Positions 10,716 to 22,714 of a stretch of 64,000 bases of DNA are shown here, one piece after another (position 1 is the stretch's first letter; each line of letters begins with the position of its first letter). A program made the position numbers and the translations under genes. The stretch covers positions 248,001 to 312,000 of the forward strand of contig JAGPYM010000031.1 in NCBI GenBank assembly GCA_020736575.1, in the 5' to 3' direction. The stretch comes from Thelonectria olida (Eukaryota > Ascomycota > Sordariomycetes > Hypocreales > Nectriaceae). The notes under the pieces were generated by a model. It made no database searches and was not told where the DNA came from. It was given only the letters and a program-made list of their open reading frames with translations.

Positions 10716-12402
10716 TGAGAGGGGGGAGGAAAATTCCTGTGCAGTAGTGGCAATCGAAAGTGGTTTGAAAGGCCCGGAAATACAAGACACCGAAGAACCC
10801 CTCTAATGCCAGCACTTGCTTTTGCGGTGCGAGCCTGTGACCTGTGACGTAGGTGTGTTGGTTTTGGTGAGGTGGCGAGTGGTGCAAGATCTCAACATCG
10901 GAGCATTGTCTCCTGTGGCTTGTGTAGGAGAATTTACGGAGAAGTGAGGTAAAGGGTATGGCGGTGCACAACGAACCCTTTGCTGTGGCGTGAGCTGAGG
11001 ATGAGTTCTTGATCAGTTCATGATGGATGAGTAAGCTGCCCTTCCTCTGCAAAGAGTTGCGGAGAGCGTTGCCCGCATCTGGGACACTCCCCGGATTCCC
11101 CAACAAGGGGATAGATAACCACAATCTTGCCTGTGTGATCTCGGGTCGGCTGGATATGCCCACTATATATCTCAATGGAAGTCTGGACGAAAAACGAAGC
11201 AAGTCAGGAATCATCGCACATACCAACAGATCAAAGGCATCTTTCTATTATTCATGGGCATGACACTAGCAATGCCATGCATCCCTCCCCTTGCACTTAA
11301 GTCAGTTGCCCTATTCGTTTTGGGCGTAAGCAGCCTTATCGATTGCTGATTGCAACCTTTTCTCCTTTGCCTCCATTCATGCCACGGGGAAGATCAATCT
11401 GGTTTGAATTTCCTGCAAGCCCTGCGAATCAGCTTTGTCCGCTCTCCAGGTCATCATGCACCTGTAGGGATTCCCTTGTTCCTTCCATCCATCCGTCTCC
11501 GCAGTTGTTGCGCATTGTGATGAGGGTCAAGCCGGGGTGATTCCTTATCTCTACTCATTCCTCCTTTTTTATCTCGCCCTTGATTTTATCGCACGTTACC
11601 TAATGCCAAACTTGGTCTTTTCGAGCGTTCCTGTCGAGCTATTGAAGTTGCCCCAGACAGGCAGATGCCAGAATAGGTAGGTAGGTAGGAGAAAAGACAG
11701 ACAGGATTTGCAAGGTATGCAGTTTGCTCTTTCGAAGAGCTGTTTGATGCGCTGCAACCGTAGATCTGGGGAAGTCGCGATGAAGGCAAGAGTTGCTGTT
11801 GCGACGAGACGTTTTGAACATGGAGATATCGTAGGGAAGGAAGGAGTCTTCCATTAACTCAAGGTTGAAGCCGTGAACGGAAAATTTCACGTGGGTTGCA
11901 GATGTGTTTTGCCAGCTTCTCGCCGTCCTCCTCGACAATCACCATCGCTGCGCTGTCGGCCCAAAGATACTCTTCTTCTTCTTCTTCAAAACTCCCGCCG
12001 AGCATCGGACCTCAATTTCTTCTTGTCGACTCCGTTCTCCGTATTCAGCTTGTTCAGCGCGCCTTGGAAAATATCACGGCGAGGGCGGAACTGAAATCTC
12101 AGGATTAATAAAAAAGATGGCCGTCGGCGCTCGTCAAGTCAGCGCCAGCATCACGCCGTGACCCGAAGAAAGGCATTAATTAGTTTGCAGAGATATGGCG
12201 ACGGACACGGCCGATGCCCGACGACTGCGCACACCTTGACACCTTGGCTCTGGCTCTGGGTCTGCTCGCGTGTCTCACCTTGATCTTTGCGCTATCCCCA
12301 AGACCGAGTCGAATGTCAAGCTTGAGCAAAGACCGCCAGCAGCGACGTGCGCCAACGCATATCTCGAGCCAAGACAGGCCATCGACGGATCGAACGCCTT
12401 CG

Positions 12403-12408
12403 AGATAA
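12403..12408 (+). promoter_or_regulatory. GATA-factor site (AGATAA)
   Basis: Matches the HGATAR consensus bound by AreA/NIT2. It lies about 1 kb upstream of the permease start, so its relevance is uncertain. Confidence 0.35.
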
Positions 12409-13056
12409 ACAGAAGCAATGTGGATGGACAGTCAACCGGGTTAACGCCACATTGTCTGTCCATGCACCTCGTCTATCCCTTCTCGGCCGGATGGCTGAAC
12501 TGACATTCGAAACGACAGCCCTCCCCCATCACTACCATGACCAGTTCACCACCATCTTTGAGCTCGTTAGCAAAGCTAACAATGCTTCCGCGTCGGCGGT
12601 GGCGACTTGCGACGATGGACGGCGCCCTCCCCGAGCGAGTGTCAACCCCGGTTCTTGAGTCGCGCAGAATTGCATCGATCCAATTGGCGACTGGCGAGGC
12701 GATACCATGCAGATGCAGCTGAGAACCCTTCCCCCACGCAAACGCGCATCCCGGGCTTCGTCCCCCTGCTCGACCCCAGCTTTGATAACGACCAGTTCGA
12801 AGACGGATCGGGACTACCAGAACACCAAAGCTTTCATCCCGAAGCGCCCATTTTTCCGCATCGTGCTTGTCCATGCATTGTACATGCTCCTCTACCCAAA
12901 ATGGCACTCGCTGGCCCAGTCAAGTCGAGTAACACAAATCGTTCGATGTCACTCCTAGCCCGATCAGAGCCCCGTCTGATGCGTCCCAAGACCCGCAACA
13001 CCCACTTGCAGTTGCTCCCTGGCCATTCACTTTGCTGGCTGCGGCTGTAGGATCGC

Positions 13057-13069
13057 TGATAAGCTATCT
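13057..13069. promoter_or_regulatory. Paired GATA sites (AreA/NIT2 type)
   Basis: TGATAA at 13057-13062 and, on the opposite strand, AGATAG at 13064-13069. They are two HGATAR sites almost back to back, about 340 bp upstream of the permease ATG. Paired GATA sites are favoured by AreA-type nitrogen regulators, which activate purine uptake genes in Aspergillus. Confidence 0.6.
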
Positions 13070-13144
13070 TCGTAGCATTGAACCAGGCGATCGGCTCAGA
13101 GCTATCAGCTTCAGTCCTGGCCGCCGGCGCCAGAACCACGCGAC

Positions 13145-13158
13145 TCGGCCCCATCCGA
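13145..13158. promoter_or_regulatory. UaY-type site, TCGG-N6-CCGA
   Basis: The sequence tcggccccatccga is a perfect TCGG-N6-CCGA inverted repeat. This is the published consensus for UaY, the Zn2Cys6 activator of purine catabolism in Aspergillus nidulans. It lies about 250 bp upstream of the permease start and about 80 bp from the GATA pair, so pathway induction by uric acid together with nitrogen control is likely. Confidence 0.7.
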
Positions 13159-13407
13159 CTTGATCGTCGCTCAAAGGAGCGTTGCAACGCTGAAGTTTCC
13201 AATTCATACTTTAGTCGTCGATGCCCGTTCATCTGAACCTTCAATCTAATTGCATTTCCATCGCAAACTGGGGTTTCAAAACCTTCAACCACCACGACAG
13301 GCAAAAGATCCACCCCTGCTACAGTGTCGATCCCTCTGCTTCAGACTCGAACAACACAATCCCTCAGACCACTTTCATCTTGAACGTCAACAACAACAAA
13401 AACAACA

Positions 13408-15236
13408 ATGGATGAGGATCAGGGTCCCAGATCCATTGTACCGGGTGAGGCACCTCCCAAGACTATCGCCCAACGTCTCAATTCCGTCAAGAAGGCCTTT
13501 ACCACTCGTGAAGGCCTCATTGGTGACTACGACTATGGGTTCCTCTTCCGGCCGAACTTGCCTTTCATGAAGAAGGCAACTCAATCGAGCCCATTCTTTG
13601 GTCTCAATGACAAAATGCCCGTTTTCCTCGCTCTACTTTTGGGATTCCAGCACGCCCTCGCCATGTTGGCTGGTATCATCACACCTCCCATGATTTTGAG
13701 CAGCGCTGCCAACTTGACGACATCCGACCAGCAGTATTTGGTTTCTACCGCTCTTATTGTCTCGGGCATCTTTTCTTCCATTCAGATCACCCGATTCAGG
13801 ATTTGGGGCACCAAGTAGGTCTTCGCTTCTCAATCGAGCCACCAGGACATGCCGCTTACACGCATAACAGGTACTATATTGGAACTGGTCTCCTTTCCGT
13901 CGTGGGTATCTCTTTCAGCACCATTCCTGTAGCCCAAGGAGCTCTGGCCCAGATGTACGCCAACGGCTACTGTCCCACGAGCGACGATGGTACCGCCCTG
14001 CCCTGCCCCAAGGGCTACGGTGCTATTATTGGCACATCTGCAGTGTGTGCCCTGTTCGAAATCCTCATCTCCTTCGTCCCCGCTAGGATTTTGCTCCGAA
14101 TTCTCCCCCCGATCGTCACCGGCCCTACCGTCATGCTTATTGGTGTCCATCTTGTCGAGTCGGGCTTTATGAATTGGATGGGCGGCAGTGGACTCTGCGC
14201 CACGGCGACCGAGGGTCTCTTTGCTCTGTGTCCCAACATCAACGCCCCTCACCCTCTGCCTTGGGGCTCAGCAGAGTTCTTCGGCCTCGGCTTCTCTGTA
14301 TTCATCACCATCATTCTTTGCGAGCGATTCGGTTCTCCGATTATGAAGTCTACCTCGGTCGTCATCGGTCTTTTGACGGGCTGTATCATCGCTGCCGCCT
14401 GTGGCTACTTTGACAAATCCGGTATTGAAGCCGCTCCAGTCGCCTCCTTCGCCTGGGTACACACTTTCCCTCTCACCGTCTATGGACCTCTTGTTCTGCC
14501 ATTGTTGGCTGTGTATCTCATCGTAGCTACCGAGGCCATTGGCGATATCACGGCAACCTGCGATGTGTCTCGCCTTGAAGTTAGCGGAGACATGTACGAG
14601 TCGCGAATCCAGGGCGGTATCCTGTCTGACGCCCTCGCCGGCTGCATCGGCGCTCTTATGACCATGACTCCTGCTAGTGTCTTTGCTCAAAACAACGGTA
14701 TCATTGCTCTGACTCGCTGCGCCAACCGAAAGGCTGGTGTTGCGGCTGCCATGTTCCTCCTCATCATGGGCATCTTCACAAAGTTTGCCGCCGCACTCAT
14801 CGCTATTCCCTCGGCCGTCCTCGGTGGAATGACGACCTTCCTGTTCACTTCCGTCGCTGTTTCTGGTCTGGCTATCATCACTAAGGGAGTTCCCTTCACC
14901 CGCCGCAACCGCTTCATCCTCACTGCTGGCCTCGTGTTCGGTTATGGTGCCACTCTCGTCTCAGACTACTTTGACAATGTCTTCACCTACAAGGGCGACA
15001 ACCACTCTCTCCAGGGCTTCTTCAACGCCATCATCCTTGTTATGGAGACTGGCTTCGCCATCACTGCCTTTATCTGCATGATCCTCAACCTTGTGCTGCC
15101 CGAGGAGCTTGAAGATGATATCGATGCTGCTCGATCCGAGACCAACATCGTTCTCCACGACGCCCCTCAAGATACAGCTGCGCCTGGGTCTAGCCGAGAC
15201 CAAAGCCTTGAACAGAAGCAGGAGAAGCAAGGATAG
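13408..15236 (+). CDS. uapA: Uric acid-xanthine permease (NAT/NCS2 family, UapA/UapC-like)
   Basis: Plasma-membrane H+ symporter for uric acid and xanthine, feeding purines into nitrogen metabolism. Exons 13408-13814 and 13871-15236, intron 13815-13870; about 590 aa, close to the usual 570-580. The N-terminal cytosolic segment has the DYDYGFLFRP motif typical of fungal NATs, and the first membrane helix carries the QH motif in LGFQHALAM (residues ~79-85). The family signature is present as QNNGIIALTR (residues ~409-418), fitting [QEP]-N-x-G-x4-T-[RKG]. An acidic/amidic linker before it contains EAIGDITATCDVS. Multiple hydrophobic helices fill the rest. The upstream UaY and GATA sites agree with the function. 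Whether it corresponds to UapA or UapC cannot be decided here. Confidence 0.93.
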
Positions 15237-15631
15237 ATGGTGGACATTGTTTAAAAGTTGTCATGGTCAATGTTTTTGCTCCTTTCTTACGGTATGACGA
15301 CTGAAGGCGTTGGAGGACGGGGGTAAACACGATTCCTGATGACCATCGTACATATACAATAATTCAGACTTGGCTCGAAAGTGCGAAGTCAAATCGCAGA
15401 AGATTGCGCGTCAACAAATAAGATACCCCTTTTCATGACTATAACAGTGAACTTTTCATTTGGTCCTCGTGATTGACATCCATTTCCCTACCCAACCCAG
15501 ACTAGTTGACTCCTGCATGTAACCTAGCAGACCGTTTTGACTCCCGTCGATCTCCTAATGCTGCTGAATTTTGTTGTTCTATAATAATAATTACATCTCT
15601 AGCATCCTCGACCTCCGTTCATCACCCCAGT
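15237..15631. other. Convergent 3' region
   Basis: About 0.4 kb between two convergent genes. It holds both 3' UTRs. AT-rich stretches near 15350-15430 and 15580 may carry polyadenylation signals. Nothing else seen. Confidence 0.5.
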
Positions 15632-18622
15632 TTAATCCGTCATTATGCCATTGACAACCTGCCGCTGTGCGCCGTACCTGGTTTGGTAATAGGCATTTGA
15701 CTGTCTTCGATACGTCTCTTGCACCTTGCCCCATAGACCGCGGTGGCCTTGGTTCAAGCAATTGACGAGTGCGCCTTGGTCGAGAGGCTTGCACTGGCAT
15801 TGATGCGGTGTGCCGCAAAACCTTTCTCGGGCGATAGGATCAGGAAACATGATGCTAACGCGGTTGAGCTTCTTCACGTTGAAGTCGTCACTTGTCGAGG
15901 TTGGGTTATTGAGGGCCAAGCGTGCAAGATTCCAATCCAGACCTCGATTAGGCAAGCCATTGCTTTCGAACCGCCTCGCTTCGAGATGAGAGTCACCCTT
16001 GCGCTTCTCGATACATGCGATCTTGCATGACATGCCATCCCTTCCAGACCGTCGACAGTTGCATCGATCAGGGTTCACGGCGGTATCCTCGTCAATCTGA
16101 ATGGTAACAAATGACGACTTGCCAGTCTCCCGGTTCTGTGTGAAGAGTACGAGCATCGGCTTGGGAGGCCGACGATGCAAGAACCCAGTGACGTTTGAAC
16201 CTCTCGAAATAGTTGTGCGCCCATCGCTACTCGATGAGTTGCTGGTGGTAGAGACAGCGGTGGTAGAAAAGGCACTGGACATACTAGATGAACGACCGTT
16301 TGCTCCGTTCCGCCCAGTGGTAGCGGTCGCTTGGGTACTACTTCGGCGTGGCGATGGCGGTTGTCCAGTGGGCCTCCGCCCAGGCGATTGCAACGGCGTT
16401 CCTGAATAAAAGCCTTGCATGTCTGGAGGCGTCGTGCCTATTGGGCTGGGCGATGTCTGCCTTGGCCATGGAGTTTGAAACAAGCCCGGACTTGGTGGTT
16501 GTCGTTGTGGAATGGGGGGAAGGCTGGGCTGATGGGGTGGACTGCTCGAGAGACGATCTCCAGATCTTCTGAAGGGATTGCTGAAAGTATCTCGGCTAAA
16601 GGAGGGTATACTTGGGGTGTTCTCGGATGTGGCAACTGAATTAGTTCGAGTAGGAGATGCCATCTGCGTCGCATCGGCTGCAGCATCACTTGTGGTGACG
16701 AGCGAGCCTTCAACTTCCTTTGGAATCCAGAGTTGAAGGCTTGCATTCTCGCAAAGAGCCTCCCGTTGCCCAACAACGACAAAGCTGACAATGCAGTTGA
16801 ACTGAAAATAGGCATCATAAGGCTTGAAGCTGGTAATCGCTTGTTGAAGCTTGAGGATGTGGCTCATCTTTACGAAGGCCAACTTGGCGATTCTCTCATC
16901 CCTCATCAAGATCAACTCCTGGACGACGCCTCCACTACTTGGCATGGCGTAGAGAGGATTGATGATTACAGATGTGATGTCAAAGTCAATGACCTCAGCT
17001 GTGATAAAGTTAGCGCGAGCGTCGGACACACGTTAGGAGGGGGGGATACTTTGTCGTCTTGGTCGACTTGACAATGTCTGTTCGGTGCCAGAGATAATAA
17101 TTCTGTATCTCCGGCCATCGGAGCCCATACGTCGAAGCAGCTTGAGCTTTCGCTCGACCGTAGAACCATTGCCTTGAAGCGGCCTGGGACCAAGTTAGTA
17201 TCTTCGCTGTAACGAGAGGGTTTGGTTTGGTCAGCAGCTTAGACGTACATCTCGAGGAGCTGCATCATCATCGCGTCTTGGGTGACGACATCAACCAGCG
17301 CAACGGGTTCTCTTTCTGGCCATATTGAGAAGAAGTCCCCTCTCAGTTGCGTTGCAATGACTCTCGGCTCAACGAGATCTTGGAGAAATCGAGTACATTG
17401 AGAAGATACAGTCTGGCGGAATTAGCCTTGTTCCATCTTGAATCCATTTCAAGGGTAACTTACATCTTCCAGCTGGTCGACGAATGAAGGCCAGTGAGAT
17501 TCGTCGCCCATGCTCTGCCCCTGAGCTAAAAGTTGGATTCTTTTAAAGATCCAAACACACTTTAGCAAATTGACATATTGATCAACGGGCGGCATTCGCT
17601 CGTCGACCGTCATTCCGTGGTTAAAGTGGACAGTTCCCTTGTCAAAGTTCAAGACGAAGGCGTCAGACAGCTCCTCCAGCTGAAAGTCGGCGTCCGTGCT
17701 ATACTCGGGTCGATCGTTGAGAGCTGCCATTCGAAGTCGTTCAGCAATATCGATCGGGACCTCGAGTAGGTAGCTTCTTCGTTGCCTCCTCTGATTTAGC
17801 TCTTGGTCGAGGTTGGGAATTATCACGCCCATCATCCGCTGGACGTCCTCATGAACAGCAGTGATCCGTTCAGCGAGATCTTGGTGCATGTTCCGAATGT
17901 CCTGCTGGACCCTGCTTAGCAGATCGCTGGGGCACTCCTGTTAGCTCAGGACATGATGCAGGGGAGGTACATCAGACTTACATTTCGAACGGCTTCAGCA
18001 CTTGCAGGACCTTGGCGTTGTGCAGAGCAATGCGTTGACGCAACTGGTCGGCTCGAGGCTGCACGAGCACGTTCCATTCAATATTGCGAAACAGGTTGCT
18101 ACCCATGCAATACCGCCTGTTCGCGTCGATTAATTCCTGGCATTCCTCGAGCGTAGCGTTGTAGTCGCCGATGATCTGTAATAAGGAGGAACGATCCCAT
18201 CGTGCCACAGCATCTCGGGCACCTTGTCTGTGAAGCTTAAACGTGGCCCCGTCCACCACCCTGGTGAGGGTATCAAGGTTGTTCGCCAGGCCCCTCACAT
18301 CCTCGAAAAACTCTCTGTATTGTGTTGCTGAAACGATGTCAGTACTGGAACTTAGAGGTCAAGTTGCCGAGCTAATGATGGCAAAGGCGCTTAAGGGATC
18401 CGTAGGATTGCGGGCGGACCGCCTTGGAAGCTCACGCAGAGCCTAACCATGGGGATTTCGCCTAGGAGCCTTGCGAAGCCCACATGTGGAAGGTGTCGAC
18501 AAGTAGGATCCAACCAGCGGGCACTTACTTGCACTCAGTTCGTCGGTACAGCCATAGCGATAAACATCCCACGCCAACTTTGCGAAGTTGACAACATCTC
18601 CGGGCTGAATGAAGCCCGCCAT
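15632..18622 (-). CDS. Conserved fungal hypothetical protein, six exons
   Basis: Large protein of ~855-863 aa; function unknown to me. Exons: 18622-18529, 18327-17982, 17926-17464, 17412-17249, 17206 to ~17050 or 17073, and 16998-15632. It starts MAGFIQPGDVVNFAKLAWDVYRYGC, the short N-terminal module seen in many fungal STAND-like or orphan proteins. A helical region follows (RGLANNLDTLTRVVDG; LEECQELIDANRRY), then a middle domain with TRFLQDLVEPRVIATQLRGD and a conserved VLRSSESSSCFDVWAPM. The last exon has a Pro/Ser-rich disordered stretch (about residues 500-690) and a Cys-containing C-terminal domain (DRCNCRRS, CKIACIEKRKG, FCGTPHQCQCKPLDQGALVN). The fifth intron is off by one base in phase with the best donor (see findings). 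Introns are 42-201 bp. Confidence 0.8.
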
Positions 18623-20134
18623 CAGGAACCGTGCCTAGGCTGTAGAGATTGGGATGGAACGGGAGAAAATGTGGTGTTGATCAACGCCCTATGAAGCGAA
18701 CCGGTGGGATTACGGAGGAGAGATGGAAGCAACATGCAGGGACACCCAGGTAGAGGATGGGTCGTTCATAAGAAGTCCAACCTGGGTTGGGTAATAAATG
18801 GCCACACACGACCAGAACCAGAACCGCTAGGACGGGTGTGGTTGATAAGGTGCGTCAGTAGGACGACGAAGGGGGGCACTGCTGCAGCCTTCTGAACGGA
18901 TGTAGAGGGAGAAAAGTGAGGCTGGCTAATATGCTGAAGCGACTCGTGTTCTAGAAGAGGGCGTTTGGAGGGAGGGAGGCGGTTTGTTGGCGGGAGCTGG
19001 CGATAGCGGGCGTCGGCTTGGGACTTTGGCTGCTCGGAGACATTGGTGATTGAGGCTCTGAAGGGAAACGTACGAAGCAGTATGCTGGGACCAGCGTGTG
19101 TGTGTGGCCAGAGGCAGCCTGCACTTCGTACTAGGTGCGTGATAGTCTCAAGACCCGAGCTGGGATAAGTCAATGCGTTGAGAAGAGAGTTGGTTCCGAA
19201 TGCGGTCGATGAGACAAGCCAGATAGTTAGAGAGGCGGGAGGGTGTTCATGTGTCACACAAGGGATAAATGGATGGATGGAAGGGCGGATGATTGGGTGT
19301 ACAAAGTAATTAGGCCGCAGACTAGAAGACGGAACATCGACGTCGGTTCCAACCTAGGATAGCTGGGCGAGAGCCATGCAGGTGATTCAGATTGTCGACG
19401 ACATTCTAACGGAATGGACGGGGCCGAGATTGAGGGATTTCGTCCGTTGGTCTTGCCTCGTACACTCGTTACTTGGCTGCGTTAGCAATCATCAACCTTG
19501 ATCAAGGGCAGAGCAGGCTTATCGGCTTGCAGGGGTTGTTAATGGGTGGTCACCCGAGGGACTCGAGGCGGCCCAGGGCGACCCGCTTCCCCGCGCTGCG
19601 CTGAGGAATCAGATTCAGGATGGCGTCTCTCGTCTCTCTCAGCTCGGCTTGGCTTCCCTCATCATTTGGGCTCTTGGGAGGCTGTGTTAATGCAGGGGGG
19701 TGGAAACCTCTCAGAGTAACCTTTGTTGCACTGAACGAACGGCATTCCGGCAGCGCTAGGAATGCGCATATTGCTTTTCGAATGGTGAGGCGGAAGAAGG
19801 CAACCGCAAGGCAGACTGGCCATGGCGCGTCTGCCTTGAAGGGTCTGTGAGATGCGCTCCATGATGGATGCAGGGAGGCACGCGACGACGAGGCTATCGC
19901 TTCTTGGTCGTCTCGCCAAGGCGCCCTGGAACATGGCTGATCGCCCGGCTTTGGTGTGCGTTTGCTGCGAGGTGCATGCCAGCCGGGATGCGTTACTTAA
20001 CACTTGACACCCCAATCCCTCCATATCTGTCGTGTTGTCCGGCCCATCTTCATTACACTCCGTCCTTTTGATCAGACATCAACTCTTTCTCCAGTCGTCA
20101 TTTCCCGGCCGCAGCCGGTGCGTAAACTGGAAGC
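18623..20134. other. Divergent promoter region, hypothetical gene and MUP1-like permease
   Basis: About 1.5 kb between two divergent genes. A 163-codon open frame at 18766-19257 (-) shows no domain and probably lies in the hypothetical gene's leader. No clear sulfur-regulator (ATGRYRYCAT) site was found ahead of the permease. Nothing else recognised. Confidence 0.5.
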
Positions 20135-22714
20135 ATGGACGACTTCCCTCCCAACGTCGAGAGGTTTCACAACGACCACCAGGGTGGTGATGATGACAAT
20201 GCATCTCTCAGCAACGACGGGATCTCTTATGTGGAGAATCCTAACGAAATTGTCATGTACGCTCCCAAAGAGCAGTTTCGACTTGGTTACTTCGATGTGA
20301 TGTGTCTGGTGGTGAACCGGATGATAGGTGAGTCAACTATTTGGGCATCGACCAGCCGGGTTTGGTGACGAGGAGCGAGGAGGACCATCGAGTAGAGATG
20401 CTTCGTTTTCGTTTTTCGCTTGATCTTCACTTGGAGACGATCAGAGAGATTGCAGGAAACGCAGAAGTTTTGGTGAAGTTGAATTTGCATTGTTTGACGA
20501 AGCAATGACAGATTGACCCAAGTGGGGAATGGATCTTCTGAGGGAAGGAAAGAACCACACTCCCCCGTTCCTGTTTTGCTTGGACCAAGATCTGGTGTTT
20601 CCATTAGTCAACGATTCTCCCAATTCACCTCAACTTCATCTCAACTTCATCTGATCTTTTAGACTCTGGCGATAGCTTCACTTTTTCTACCCACATTTGC
20701 CCTCGTGCTTGGACAACTCACAATTCCACAAATCGCTAACAATGCCTGCTAGGAACCGGCATCTTCAATTCTCCCCAACGCGTCATGCAGGGGACTCATT
20801 CAACTGGAGCGTCCCTACTTCTCTGGCTCGCTGGAAGCGTCTACTGCCTCGCGGGAGTCCACGTCTACATTGAGTACGGCCTCAACGCCCCTCGATACAT
20901 CTTCCAGGGCATAGAGCAGAGCGTCCCCCGAAGTGGTGGTGACCTGAACTACTTGCAGTACGTCTACCGGAAGCCTGGGTACCGCAATGACACGGTTCTC
21001 CTGAGCACGTGTCTATTCGGCGTCGTCTTCATTTGCCTTGGCAACATGGCTGGCAACTCCATCAGCTTCGCCATGCGTATTCTGGGAGCCGCCGGGAATG
21101 AGGACCCGTCAAACGGCGCTGTTAGAGGCATCGCCTTGGCCGCTGCTGTGATAACTTGCTTCATCCATACCATCTCTCGTCGTGGCGGTATCTTCCTCAA
21201 CAACTTGCTCGCCATTGTCAAGATCATGATCTTGCTCCTCATCATTGTTGTTGCCATCATTGTTGCGGCTGGTGGTTTGGATACGAGCAATGTCATCGGC
21301 ACGAACACCAAGCCTTCCAAGGCATTCGACAACGCATTGTCGGATGCAAATGGATATGCTCAGGCCTTCTTGGCCATCATCTTCGCATTCTCCGGGTTTG
21401 AACAACCCAACTATGTCATGGGTGAGATCAGCCACCCGAGGCGGAAGCATCCCATCTCCATGATTGCAGGCGTTTCCACCGTGATTGTCTTATACATGGC
21501 AGTAAATATCTCATACGTACGTCTCAAGACCTCAACGCAAAACCAACGCAAAACGGCTAACTTGAGTATAGATGGTGGTTGTTGACTTCACCAAGTTCAC
21601 AAATGATGATAGAACGACTGCCGAACTCTTCTTTGAGTTGACATTGGGCAAGATTGCCAAGTCCAACCCCAAGCAAGGAGAGCGCATCTTCAATGCCTTT
21701 CTGGCCATCGCGAGTCTAGGTAACATTATTGTGATGACCTACACCGCAGCCCGTGTCAAGCAGGAAATTGCGAAAGAGGGCATCATCCCATGTGCCAAGT
21801 TCTTCGCACAAGACCGGGATTACTCCCTGGGCCGTCTCCTGAAGTGGTTTCAGAAAAAGGGCATGTTCAGTTCGCTGCTGAGAAAGCGTTGGTTTTCTCC
21901 CGACGAGCACTCGGAGAGGACTCCTGTCGGAGCTTTCATACTGCACCTCGTCTTTGTCATTATCCTCATCTTTGCTACGTGGGGGATGAAACCTGATGAT
22001 GCCTACACATTGCTTACAAGACTGAGTGCGTATGCCATCAACGCCTTCTTTGGAGTCTTCCTGGGCCTGGGTATTCTTATCCTGCGCATTCGAGGACCAC
22101 CCCCTTCGGTGCAAGTCGATGACGTTCCTCTCCAGCGTCCCGTCGCGTCAACCTGGAAGGAGATGACGGGTCGTCAGATTAACCCCATACTCAGCGTCAC
22201 CTGCGCCATTGTCTATATTGCCGGCGGCCTCTGGCCCATCGTGACCACCTGGATCAAGCCTACAGGCGACATCCTCGCGACCCAGACATTCTCCTGGTAC
22301 CTTGTGCCAACCATTTCATGGGCCGTCATTGCAGCTGGCGTCGTCTGGTTCCTCGGCTTCGTCACCGTTGCTTGGTGGACCTATCGCAATTACTTCAAGG
22401 TCTTCAACGTCGAGAAGCAGCCTCATTTCGAGGCCGCCGACGCCCACGACACGACGGGAGAGACGGGGGGCCACAGTGGCGAAGGCCTTGTGCTCGTTCA
22501 CGAGACGGTCTACATCAGTTGGGTTGGCGAGGAGATTCGGCAGCGAAAGACGGGGCAGGCGGCCTTTGGTAATGAGATGGATGAGGTCCCAGCGAACCCA
22601 GGGCTCAACGACTTTGCGGGAACCGACTTTGATGCATACTACAGGCAGAAAGAACAGCAAGTGTCACAGCAGCAATTTGATGCAGGGTATGGGTCCGGAT
22701 TTCATAGGCAGTAG
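20135..22714 (+). CDS. MUP1: High-affinity methionine permease-like amino-acid transporter (LAT family)
   Basis: Plasma-membrane amino-acid permease of the APC superfamily, L-type group, most like fungal MUP1. Exons 20135-20327, 20753-21516 and 21572-22714; introns of 425 bp and 55 bp; about 699 aa. The first exon is an acidic cytosolic tail ending in the first helix (FDVMCLVVNRMIG), continued as TGIFNSPQRVMQ, the unwound TM1 substrate-binding motif (GxGIF-type). Later blocks include YIEYGLNAPRYIFQ, VPRSGGDLNYLQYVYRKP, GNMAGNSISFAMRIL, FAFSGFEQPNYVMGEI (the TM6 FxxSGFEQ motif) and SLGNIIVMTYTAARVKQEIA. The C-terminal tail is hydrophilic. The unusually long first intron, just after TM1a, could hold regulatory sequence. 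Substrate is inferred from family resemblance. Confidence 0.88.

Larger units (their letters stand above)
10293..13407. other. Long intergenic region upstream of the purine permease
   Basis: About 3.1 kb without a recognised gene. It contains the tandem duplication at 10301-10715, a short tacc/ggta microsatellite near 11676-11690, and the regulatory sites for the permease (12403-12408, 13057-13069, 13145-13158). Open frames of 140-175 codons on either strand have no family resemblance. The last ~170 bp are CA-rich and pyrimidine-rich, like a fungal 5' UTR. Confidence 0.55.

Noticed and set aside
11089..11094. CCCCGGATTCCCC block resembling the cluster promoter elements
   Set aside because: Lies 2.3 kb upstream of the purine permease with no link to the cluster; used as evidence that the element is a general one.
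10702..11226. 174-codon - strand frame
   Set aside because: No domain or conserved pattern; overlaps the end of the tandem duplication.
12473..13050. Overlapping frames of ~145 codons on both strands upstream of the permease
   Set aside because: Mutually exclusive, no family resemblance, and they overlap the regulatory sites of the permease.
18766..19257. 163-codon - strand frame
   Set aside because: No domain, low-complexity codon pattern, sits in the divergent promoter region.
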